DNA of 64,000 nt from Rhodobacteraceae bacterium F11138 (GTDB lineage: Bacteria; Pseudomonadota; Alphaproteobacteria; Rhodobacterales; Rhodobacteraceae), in assembly GCA_016521575.1 (NCBI GenBank), contig JAEKDP010000003.1, forward strand, positions 124,001 through 188,000. The letters are read 5' to 3'. A model generated the notes under the pieces. It was given only the letters and a program-made list of their open reading frames with translations, was not told the origin of the DNA and made no database searches. Shown one piece after another: positions 36,493-44,967 of the stretch (position 1 is the stretch's first letter; each line of letters begins with the position of its first letter). Made by a program: the position numbers and the translations under genes.

Positions 36493-38781
36493 TCAGCAGG
36501 GGCCCAGGGATCGCACCAGGGCAACAAGCGTCTGTCGGTTGATCTGGCCAAAGCTTTCCCGCAGCGCGTCCGTCGGGCACGCGCCCTGAACCAGCAGGGT
36601 TCGCAACTGCCTGACGCGCGCATTGCCGGCAGCGGGCAGACCGGGGGCATTCTGAAGCGCCGCGGCCACCAGCGTCGGGTTGCGCCCTTCGCCCATGGCC
36701 AGCGGTTGGGCTGTATCGGGCGCAGAGGGTGTATCTGACGGGGCGCTCTGGGCGGCGGACAGGCTGTTGCGGGCCGCGTCGATCTGTTGTTGCAGCGCGG
36801 CCAGCTGGGCCTGACCATCGGTGCGGGCGCTGGTCAGTTCGTCCAGATCCGCCCGGATCTGATCGCGCTGGGTTTGCAGCTGCGCAATTGCCGCGCGCCC
36901 GTCCGCGATCTGCCGGTTCAGACTGTCGGCCTGTTGGCGGGTTTCGGCCAGCGCCGCCTGACCGGCCTGTTCCTGTCGTTGCAGCCGAGCCAAGCGCGCC
37001 TGCATTTGCTGCGCTTCTTCGGATTGGTCCTGCTGGTTTTCCTGAACCTGACCTTGCAGGCTGGCGACCTGTTTTTCCAGCTCGGCCTTTTGCTGTGTGG
37101 TTTCTGCAAATTCGGTTTTGGCAGCCTCCAGCGTGGCCTGTTGTTGGGTCAGTTCATCCTGCAGATCGGCCAGCCGGGCCTGGGCCTCTTTGGTTTGCGC
37201 GGCTGTCTGTTTGATCTGCTCGGCCTGGGCTTCCAGCTTTGTGTTGTTGTCCGAGGCGCGCGCCTCCATCTGCTGCAGGTCTGCGGCTTTGGCCTGAATT
37301 GTCTGCTCCAGTTGCGACTGCTGGTCCTGCAATGCGGCGACCTGTTCGGTCAGTCCGGCCTTTTGGCTTTCGGCTGCGTCCAGTTCGCTCTGCATTCCGG
37401 TCAGGCGGGATTGCGCTTCGGTGACGCGGGCTTCGGTCGCTGTGATCAGCTGGGCCTTTTCCGCCAAGGCCTGATCTGCTTCGCTCAGCCGCGTCTTGCG
37501 CTCGGCCAGGGCCTGTTCAAGATCCGCCAGCACGGCATCGCGCTCGGCGGCGGCGGATTGCTGTTCTTCGGTCGCGGCGGCAATTTCGGCCTGAAGCCCG
37601 GCCAGTTCATCGGCGCGCGCCGCAGCGGTTTCCTGTGCCTGCGCCTCCTGCGCTGAAAGCGTGGCAATGCGGTCTTCAGCCGACTTGGCCTCGGCATTCA
37701 GCGAATCGATGCGGTTCGTCAATTCGATGTCGCGCGCTTCCAGTTCTGCGATTTCAGCCTTGCGCCCTGCAATGCGCTCTTCGAGATCGCTCAAGGCGGC
37801 CGATTGTTCCCCGGTTTGGTCCGCAGCGGGCTGGGTTTCTGCGCGTTCCTCTTGCAGCGCCGCCAGTTCGCTTTGCGCGGCGCTCAGCGCGCTGCGTTGT
37901 TGATCCAGTTCGGCGGTCAGTGCCGTCAGGTCCTGCTGACCGGCTTCGATCTGGGCGGCAAGGGCTTCGGATTGCTGGGAAAGCTGGGTCAGTTTTTCCT
38001 GTTCCGCCTGGATGGCCGCCTGTTTTTCTTCGGCCTGCGCGGTCAGGTCGGCCAGCGCGGCTTCTGCTTCGGACCTGGCGGCCTGGGTGGCGTTCATTGC
38101 GGCTTCGACTTCGGCGCCGGCGGTGGCAAGTCGAATGTTGTCGTCTTCGATCTGGGCCAGTTCTTTCTTGGCCTGTTTCAGTTCGTCGTTGATTGCGTTG
38201 ACTTCGTCCTGGGCCTGCATACGGCTGGCGCGGGCTTCGTCGCGGGCTGTTTCGGCGCGGGCCAGTTCGTCCTGCGCCGCCCGCAGGGTTTCGGCGACTT
38301 CGGCCAGCTGGGCCTCTTTGGCTTTGATCTCGGCACTCAGATCAGCCTGTTGCGCGGTTGCTGCGCGGGCGCTGTCGGTTTCAGCTTGCAGGTTTTGCAG
38401 CTGCTGTTGCGCGGCTTCGATGTCGGCGGTCAACCCGTCCTTGCGCGCTGTCAGCTCGGCCAGTTCGGCAGCCGCCGTGTCGCGCGCCTGAACCGCGGTC
38501 GCACGGGCTGTCTCTGCCTGTGTCAGAGCATCCTGGGCTTGTTGCAGTTTCGCTGTCTGAGCTTCGCGCGCGTCTCTTGCGTCGGCGATATCCTCTTCCA
38601 GCGCGGCAATATCTTCTTCCAGCAATGCGATGATCCGCCGGAACGACGCGGCCTGTTCCGATAATGCCTGTGTGTCTTCCTGTGTCGCCGGATCCGTCTG
38701 TTGAGCGGCGGCGGCTTCTGGTTGCATGGCCCAAAGGCCCATGAGCAACGCAACACCCGACAATCGCATGTAATCACCCAT
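36493..38781 (-). CDS. Large secreted coiled-coil protein of unknown function
   Basis: Protein of 762 residues. I start it at ATG 38781 because GGGGGAAG precedes it; an in-frame frame start upstream adds 30 residues. A signal peptide (MRLSGVALLMGLWAMQPEAAAA) sends it to the periplasm. From about residue 35 to 670 it is nearly continuous coiled coil, extremely rich in Ala, Gln and Glu, with heptads such as LEEDIAALEEDIADARDARE. A short C-terminal globular part (about 690-762) ends LVQGACPTDALRESFG and LVALVRSLGPC, with two cysteines. Cotranscribed with the TAXI protein gene. I do not recognise a named family; the coiled coil alone matches many unrelated proteins. Confidence 0.8.
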   Translation of the reverse strand: MGDYMRLSGVALLMGLWAMQPEAAAAQQTDPATQEDTQALSEQAASFRRIIALLEEDIAALEEDIADARDAREAQTAKLQQAQDALTQAETARATAVQARDTAAAELAELTARKDGLTADIEAAQQQLQNLQAETDSARAATAQQADLSAEIKAKEAQLAEVAETLRAAQDELARAETARDEARASRMQAQDEVNAINDELKQAKKELAQIEDDNIRLATAGAEVEAAMNATQAARSEAEAALADLTAQAEEKQAAIQAEQEKLTQLSQQSEALAAQIEAGQQDLTALTAELDQQRSALSAAQSELAALQEERAETQPAADQTGEQSAALSDLEERIAGRKAEIAELEARDIELTNRIDSLNAEAKSAEDRIATLSAQEAQAQETAAARADELAGLQAEIAAATEEQQSAAAERDAVLADLEQALAERKTRLSEADQALAEKAQLITATEARVTEAQSRLTGMQSELDAAESQKAGLTEQVAALQDQQSQLEQTIQAKAADLQQMEARASDNNTKLEAQAEQIKQTAAQTKEAQARLADLQDELTQQQATLEAAKTEFAETTQQKAELEKQVASLQGQVQENQQDQSEEAQQMQARLARLQRQEQAGQAALAETRQQADSLNRQIADGRAAIAQLQTQRDQIRADLDELTSARTDGQAQLAALQQQIDAARNSLSAAQSAPSDTPSAPDTAQPLAMGEGRNPTLVAAALQNAPGLPAAGNARVRQLRTLLVQGACPTDALRESFGQINRQTLVALVRSLGPC

Positions 38782-38949
38782 TGAAATGTCTTCCCCCAAT
38801 ATTTGCAACAATTGCACATTTGATTTTTTACACAACTTTTCATTGCGGTCGAATCTTTGTGGGTAAAACATTTGGTCCCGCGCCCTGCGGTTGAACAGGG
38901 CCGGCGGCAGATGCCGGGGGTTGCAGGTGGTCGGGGCCTGGTTGGCAGA

Positions 38950-39219
38950 TCAGCCCGGGTCGCGGCGCGCAGGACTGTCAAACGAAGAGCGCGCCAGGAT
39001 TTTCCCGTCGGTATCCACAGTCAGCCGCAGACTGCGGCCAAGGTGGAAAAAAGTCAGGCGAAACCGTCCGGCATCGTCATCGATGCCGGTTTCGCTGCGG
39101 CTGGTGATCTGCCCGGATCGCAACAGACCCGGGACATCCGCCGGATCCAGGCCAAAGCCTTTGCCGATGATTTCGGCGTCGACAGTGAAGCCATCCGGCG
39201 ATGGCGTGATCCCCGTCAT
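38950..39219 (-). CDS. DUF6522 family protein
   Basis: Small cytoplasmic protein of 89 residues. GFTVDAEIIGKGFGLDP, DVPGLLRSGQITSRSETG and GRFRLTFFHLGRSLRLTVD are the conserved blocks of DUF6522. The ATG at 39219 overlaps the stop of the preceding haem-protein gene as ATGA, which fixes the start and implies coupled translation. Function unknown; its place behind nsrR and the HTHP gene suggests a role in haem or nitrosative stress. Confidence 0.8.
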   Translation of the reverse strand: MTGITPSPDGFTVDAEIIGKGFGLDPADVPGLLRSGQITSRSETGIDDDAGRFRLTFFHLGRSLRLTVDTDGKILARSSFDSPARRDPG

Positions 39220-39449
39220 CGCGCCTCTTTCCAATATCCGTTCGCGGCCGCGACGGTGGCGAAATGGGTGGCAACCACCTGACTGACGGCGATCAGAGAT
39301 TCGGCGTCCTGGGCGTATTCCGGGCGCAACTTGTCGCGGACATCGGCGTCCGGTTGGGTCAGCTTGACGGCGACGCGGGACAGTTTCACCGCCAGATCAT
39401 AGCCGTCCTGCGGTGTTTCGGTCAGAAGTGAGGGAAGCCATTTTTCCAT
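39216..39449 (-). CDS. Hexameric tyrosine-coordinated heme protein (HTHP)
   Basis: Protein of 77 residues matching HTHP, a homohexameric haem protein with peroxidase and catalase activity in vitro that binds one haem per subunit through a tyrosine. The conserved stretches DGYDLAVKLSRVAVKLTQPD and VRDKLRPEYAQDAESL are present, and the tyrosine of RPEYAQD falls at position 45, the haem-ligand position in the characterised protein. The C-terminal part VVATHFATVAAANGYW is also conserved. It lies between nsrR (36 bases upstream) and DUF6522 (overlapping). Confidence 0.9.
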   Translation of the reverse strand: MEKWLPSLLTETPQDGYDLAVKLSRVAVKLTQPDADVRDKLRPEYAQDAESLIAVSQVVATHFATVAAANGYWKEAR

Positions 39450-39485
39450 TTTTTTGCCTTTCGTGTCGGTTGGGTTCGGAAACGG

Positions 39486-39908
39486 TCAAACCGGGTGAGG
39501 TTGGATTCGGGGCAGGGCGATGTCCGCCAGGGTCGTGCGGTCCAGATCGGACAGGAATGCGGCCTCGGCGGACCGCAGCCGCGCCTTCAGCTTGCAGCAT
39601 CCGGCGATGGTGCAGTCGCCGCCATCATGTTCGAAACATTCGACCAAAGCCTGCCCCTGTTCCAGCAATCGGACGACTTCGCCCAACCGGATGCGATCAG
39701 GCGCGCGTGCCAGCCGGGCACCGCCGCCGCCGCCGCGCCGAGTTTGGACAATGCCACCCTGTGCCAGGCGCTGCACGATCTTGCTGAGATGGTGACGCGA
39801 CAGCCCGAATTCATCGGCCAGTTCGGCGGTGGAAAATCCCTGGGCAGGATTGCTGGCAATCCGCATCAGCGCGCGCAGGCCATAATCGGTGAAAGAGGTC
39901 AGACGCAT
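39486..39908 (-). CDS. nsrR: Rrf2 family nitric-oxide-sensitive repressor NsrR
   Basis: Regulator of 140 residues with an N-terminal winged helix (MRLTSFTDYGLRALM is typical of NsrR) and recognition region SRHHLSKIVQRLAQGG. Fe-S ligand cysteines are seen in ECFEHDGGDCTIAGCCKLK, close to the NsrR arrangement (C-x7-C-x4/5-C before LK). NsrR senses NO through this cluster and releases genes for NO detoxification. It is divergent from a truncated hemoglobin gene with a strong dyad in the gap. ATG 39908 is used; an upstream start would add four residues. Confidence 0.85.
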   Translation of the reverse strand: MRLTSFTDYGLRALMRIASNPAQGFSTAELADEFGLSRHHLSKIVQRLAQGGIVQTRRGGGGGARLARAPDRIRLGEVVRLLEQGQALVECFEHDGGDCTIAGCCKLKARLRSAEAAFLSDLDRTTLADIALPRIQPHPV

Positions 39909-39921
39909 CGGTGTTTCCAAC

Positions 39922-39946
39922 GAATAGGTATTTACAATACTTATTC
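39922..39946. promoter_or_regulatory. Probable NsrR operator between nsrR and the hemoglobin operon
   Basis: Eleven-base arms GAATAGGTATT and AATACTTATTC pair at 10 of 11 positions across a three-base centre (TAC). It is 14 bases upstream of the nsrR ATG and about 63 bases before the hemoglobin ATG, so one site could govern both operons. The form resembles other long AT-rich NsrR dyads. Confidence 0.75.
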
Positions 39947-40008
39947 ACTGGATTACGCCTGAGGACAACCCCATTTGTGGGAAACACAGGCAACAAGGAC
40001 GCACAGAT

Positions 40009-40455
40009 ATGTCCGAAACACCACAGATCCTGTCGGCGCGCCCCGCCATGACCGCCGCGCTTATGGCCAAAACCGGATTGGACCAGGACCGTATCGTCAG
40101 CCTGGTGCATCGGTTCTATGACAAGGTGCGGGCTGATCCTGTGCTGGGGCCGATCTTTGCTGAACGTATCCGCGATTGGGGCCCCCATCTGGAACGGATG
40201 GTTGCGTTCTGGTCGTCGGTTGCGCTGATGACGGGGCAATATCACGGCGCGCCGGTCCCGGCGCATCAGACCCTGCCGGTGAACTGGGATCATTTCGAAC
40301 GATGGCTCGAACTGTTTCGTGAAACCGCCGGGGAAACCTGTCCGCCCGCCGGTGCGGCGCATGTGATTGAACGGGCCGAACGCATTGCGCGTTCCCTGCA
40401 TTTTGCGGTTCAGGATCACGCGGGGGCCGCGCGCGGTTCGGTTCCCGTTTTGTAG
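40009..40455 (+). CDS. Group III truncated hemoglobin
   Basis: Small globin of 148 residues. VSLVHRFYDKVRADPVLGPIF near residue 30-50 is the group III trHb signature region, WGPHLERMVAFWSS contains the helix E tract with a distal-side His, and GAPVPAHQTLP contains the proximal haem-ligand histidine of helix F. Likely roles are NO dioxygenation or handling of reactive nitrogen. AAGGA stands ten bases before ATG 40009. First gene of a five-gene operon and divergent from nsrR. Confidence 0.9.
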   Translation: MSETPQILSARPAMTAALMAKTGLDQDRIVSLVHRFYDKVRADPVLGPIFAERIRDWGPHLERMVAFWSSVALMTGQYHGAPVPAHQTLPVNWDHFERWLELFRETAGETCPPAGAAHVIERAERIARSLHFAVQDHAGAARGSVPVL

Positions 40456-40476
40456 ACTGTGCAGAAAGGGTTTGTG

Positions 40477-40812
40477 ATGACTGATTTGAATTTTCCCAAG
40501 GCCACGCGCGATCTGATCGAAAAACGGCAGGCGCTTGCGCCCGACGCCGAAGCCGCCTTTCGCGCGTTTTCAAAGACGGTTCTGGCCGAAGGCGCGCTGG
40601 ATGCGCGTACCAAGCAACTGATTGCCGTGGCGGTGGCCCATGTGACGCAATGCCCGTGGTGCATCGAGGGCCATGTAAAAGGGGCGCAGCGCGAAGGGGC
40701 CAGTTCCGAACAGATCATGGAAGCGATCTGGGTCGCGGCCGAGATGCGCGCCGGGGCGGCCGTGGCGCATTCGCTCAAATCGCTGGATCTGATGGACGAA
40801 AAAGCGTCATGA
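40477..40812 (+). CDS. Carboxymuconolactone decarboxylase / AhpD-like protein
   Basis: Protein of 111 residues with the AhpD core: KQLIAVAVAHVTQCPWCIEGH, containing the redox CxxC-x2-H motif at about 61-67. Such proteins act as small thiol peroxidase partners or alkylhydroperoxidases. The start is ATG 40477 (MTDLNFPKATRDL), preceded by AGAAAGGG. Its stop overlaps the DUF488 start as ATGA. Confidence 0.9.
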   Translation: MTDLNFPKATRDLIEKRQALAPDAEAAFRAFSKTVLAEGALDARTKQLIAVAVAHVTQCPWCIEGHVKGAQREGASSEQIMEAIWVAAEMRAGAAVAHSLKSLDLMDEKAS

Positions 40813-41192
40813 CCGGCACGGGTCCGATCCATCTGGCACGGGTTTATGATGCGCCCGACTCCACCGTCGGAGGCCGGTTGCTGGTGGATCGGTTGTGGCC
40901 GCGTGGGGTGGCGAAAGCCGACTTGCCACTGGACGGTTGGCCCAAGGACATTGCCCCCAGCGACGATCTGCGCCGCTGGTATCATGAACATCCGGCGCGC
41001 TGGTCGGATTTCAAATCCAGCTATCTGGCTGAACTGGATGCGGCACCGGATGCCGTCCAGGAGGTGGTCGATCGGTGCTGCGCGGGGCCTGTTACGCTGT
41101 TGACGGCGGTGCGCGATCCCGGCCACAGCCACGCGTCGATCCTGCAGGATTATGTGCTGCGCAAGATGAACACCCGGGAAGGATGCAGATGA
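40809..41192 (+). CDS. DUF488 family protein
   Basis: Protein of 127 residues. RLLVDRLWPRGVAKADLPLD near the N terminus and the LRRWYHEHPARWSDFKSSY block are diagnostic of DUF488 (YeaO-like). Function is not established; members turn up with stress and detoxification genes. Both ends overlap neighbours as ATGA, so its translation is coupled to the AhpD-like and nitronate monooxygenase genes. Confidence 0.88.
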   Translation: MTGTGPIHLARVYDAPDSTVGGRLLVDRLWPRGVAKADLPLDGWPKDIAPSDDLRRWYHEHPARWSDFKSSYLAELDAAPDAVQEVVDRCCAGPVTLLTAVRDPGHSHASILQDYVLRKMNTREGCR

Positions 41193-42220
41193 CGCGGACC
41201 ATTCTGCATACGTCGCTTTGTGATCTGCTGGGCTGCGACGTGCCCGTGCTTCTGGCCGGAATGGGCGGCGTGTCGCGGTGGGAACTGGCCGCGGCGGTGG
41301 CCAATGCGGGCGGATTTGCCATGCTGGGCATGGTGCGCGAAGACCCCGACCTGATCGCGACCGAGGTGGCGGCGCTGCGGGCGGCCACGGATCGCCGCTT
41401 TGCGGTCAACCTGATCCCGGCTGCCACCGAACCGGATCTGTTGAACCGCCAGATCGATCAATGCCTTGCCCTGAAGGTGCCCGCATTTACGTTCTTCTGG
41501 GATGTCGTGCCCGAAGCGGTGGCGCGGGTGAAACAGGCGGGCTGTCTGGTGCTGCACCAGGTGGGCACGGTTGATGCGGCGCAGGCGGCGCTGGACGCGG
41601 GGGCGGATGTTCTGATCGCGCAGGGGGTCGAGGCCGGGGGGCATGTGCATGGCCGTACCGGAACATTGGCCTTTGTCGAGGCGGTCGTGGCAATGTCGCC
41701 GGTTCCGGTGGTGGCCACGGGCGGCATCGCCACCGGTGCCGGACTGGTGTCGGCCCTGTCGCTGGGGGCGCAGGGGGTACAATGCGGTACGGCGTTTCTG
41801 GCCACGGATGAATCGTTTGCCCATGATGCGCACAAGCGCAGCGTGGTCGATGCACGGGCCGACGACACGCTGCTGACGGATGTGTTTGTGCTGAACTGGC
41901 CCGCGCAGGCGGCGGTGCGGGTTATTGGCAACAGTGTGACCGATGGCTTGGGCTATCGCCATCTGGGCCATGATCCGGCCCAATTGGGGCATGAGGTGAT
42001 CGCGCATGAAGGCGACCGGCCGATCCTGCGCTACAGCACCGATTCCCCCCTGCGCAACACCATGGGGGATCTCGAAGCCATGCCCCATTTCGCCGGGCAC
42101 AGCGTGCAGGCGATCACCGATATCGTGCCCGCGGCCGAGCGATTGAACCGCATCGTCAACGAGGCCGAATCCCGTTTGATCGCGTTGCGGCATATGAACA
42201 GAGAGACCGCCCATGTCTGA
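41189..42220 (+). CDS. Nitronate monooxygenase (2-nitropropane dioxygenase family)
   Basis: FMN-dependent TIM-barrel enzyme of 343 residues that oxidises alkyl nitronates to carbonyl compounds and nitrite. Features include PVLLAGMGGVSRWELAAAVA at the N terminus, QGVEAGGHVHG near residue 152 with the catalytic-position His, ATGGIATGAGLVSALSLGA as the phosphate-binding loop, and GVQCGTAFLATDES. The ATG at 41189 overlaps the previous stop. The 3' end overlaps the next gene by eight bases. Its place behind a hemoglobin under an NsrR-type site suggests detoxifying nitrated products. Confidence 0.9.
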   Translation: MTRTILHTSLCDLLGCDVPVLLAGMGGVSRWELAAAVANAGGFAMLGMVREDPDLIATEVAALRAATDRRFAVNLIPAATEPDLLNRQIDQCLALKVPAFTFFWDVVPEAVARVKQAGCLVLHQVGTVDAAQAALDAGADVLIAQGVEAGGHVHGRTGTLAFVEAVVAMSPVPVVATGGIATGAGLVSALSLGAQGVQCGTAFLATDESFAHDAHKRSVVDARADDTLLTDVFVLNWPAQAAVRVIGNSVTDGLGYRHLGHDPAQLGHEVIAHEGDRPILRYSTDSPLRNTMGDLEAMPHFAGHSVQAITDIVPAAERLNRIVNEAESRLIALRHMNRETAHV

Positions 42221-42911
42221 ACACGAATCTGAAACCGATGGGGCGGGCGGCGGCTACGCCTCTTCTCCGTGCATGGCCAACGAGATCGCGCCGGACTATT
42301 TCGATCCGCTTGCCACCGATCCGCAACAGGCACGGGATGTGGCGCAGTGGCGCAAGGGGCGCCGCCGTGCCTTGTTGGATGCTCGCCCCGGCGCGGAACC
42401 GCGCAAGGCCATCGCGCAGGCGCTGTCGGACCATCTGGATGCGCTGCTGGCGGATCGTTTCGGTGATCTGACAGGGCAGGTGGTATCCGGATACTGGCCG
42501 ATCAAGTCCGAAGCGGACCTGCGGCCCTGGATGCAGCGCCTGACGGATGCCGGCGCGACCGTGGCGCTCCCCGTGGTGGCAACCCGTGCCGCGCCTCTGG
42601 TGTTTCGCCCCTGGGGGCCGGATGCGCCGATGCGGCGTGGCCATTGGAACATCCTGGAACCGGATACCGAAGACACGGTGATCCCGACGATTGCGCTGGC
42701 ACCGCTGGTGGGCTGGGATGACGATGGCTATCGCCTGGGATATGGCGGCGGCTATTTCGACCGCACCCTTGCGGCCTTGACGCCGCCCGCGTTTGCCATT
42801 GGGGTCGGGTTTCAGGGCGCGCGGCTGCGCACGATCTATCCGCAACCCCACGATGTCCGTCTGGACGCGATTGTGACCGAAGCCGGGCTGCAATGGTCCG
42901 CCGCTCGCTGA
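42213..42911 (+). CDS. 5-formyltetrahydrofolate cyclo-ligase
   Basis: Enzyme of 232 residues that converts 5-formyl-THF to 5,10-methenyl-THF with ATP. The hallmark [13 protein letters not shown] lies near residue 180, with [16 protein letters not shown] and [16 protein letters not shown] upstream. The first 20 residues ([14 protein letters not shown]) are a low-complexity extension; an internal ATG at [10 protein letters not shown] could be the true start. It overlaps the nitronate monooxygenase gene by eight bases and ends the operon. This is a one-carbon enzyme in unexpected company. Confidence 0.88.
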   Translation: MSEHESETDGAGGGYASSPCMANEIAPDYFDPLATDPQQARDVAQWRKGRRRALLDARPGAEPRKAIAQALSDHLDALLADRFGDLTGQVVSGYWPIKSEADLRPWMQRLTDAGATVALPVVATRAAPLVFRPWGPDAPMRRGHWNILEPDTEDTVIPTIALAPLVGWDDDGYRLGYGGGYFDRTLAALTPPAFAIGVGFQGARLRTIYPQPHDVRLDAIVTEAGLQWSAAR

Positions 42912-42993
42912 TCATCGCGGGTGTCCTGCGGTTTTCGCGATGCGGGGGCAAATCGGGCTTGCGGCAAGGCACCGGATCGGGTCAGCAAGTGGG

Positions 42994-43624
42994 ATGATCT
43001 CTCCCGATGACACATTCGAACGTGAGGCCCGGAAACGGGGCTTTCTGCGTATCGCCGGCGTGGACGAAGTCGGCAGGGGGCCGCTGGCGGGGCCGGTGAC
43101 GGCAGCCGCGGTGGTGCTGGATCTGCATGCGCTTCCCGAGGGGCTGAATGATTCCAAGAAACTGACGCCCCGCCGACGCGAGATGCTGTCGGCCCAGATC
43201 CTGGCCGGGGCTGCGGTCAGCATTGCCCATGCGTCCGTGCCCGAGATCGACCGGCTGAACATACTTCGGGCCAGCCATCTGGCGATGCAGCGGGCTGTCG
43301 CGGGTTTGGACCCCGCGCCCGATTTTTTGTTGATTGACGGCCATCTGGTTCCAAAGGACCTGATGATCCCGGCGCAGGCCGTCGTGCGCGGCGATGCGCG
43401 ATCCGTGTCGATCGCGGCGGCTTCGATTGTTGCCAAAACAGCACGCGATCGCATCATGGTGGATTTGGCGCAACAGCATCCCGGCTATGGTTGGGAAAGC
43501 AACGCGGGCTATCCAACGAAAAGTCACAGGTTGGCGCTTCAAAATCTTGGTGTGACCCCACACCATAGACGTTCGTTCAAGCCGGTACACAATATATTGT
43601 ATCAAGAGAAATCAATAAGTACCT

Positions 43625-43626
<2 letters not shown>
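42994..43626 (+). CDS. rnhB: Ribonuclease HII
   Basis: RNase HII of 210 residues, which removes ribonucleotides from DNA. The catalytic acidic residues appear in [16 protein letters not shown] and near LLIDGHLVP, with the downstream block [17 protein letters not shown] and a conserved [16 protein letters not shown] 42994 (MISPDDTFE) is chosen; an upstream in-frame start would add 18 residues. It sits 90 bases before ccrM, an order seen in other alphaproteobacteria. Confidence 0.94.
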
Positions 43627-44820
<1,194 letters not shown>

Positions 44821-44907
44821 ACATCCCGGGCGTTGGATGACAACGCCAGTTTCATGAACATTCGTTTACCGCCGGTGCCTGTGGCCTGTCATGGGGCACC
44901 CGACTAT

Positions 44908-44934
44908 GCCCCGCCTTCATGGCGGGGCTTTTTT
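44908..44934 (+). terminator. Intrinsic terminator after ccrM
   Basis: Perfect 8-bp GC stem GCCCCGCC / GGCGGGGC with a five-base loop followed by TTTTTT. It stands between convergent ccrM and alkB. Confidence 0.9.
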
Positions 44935-44967
44935 GCGTTCCGGGCGGTTCTGGCTGTACGGACTGGC

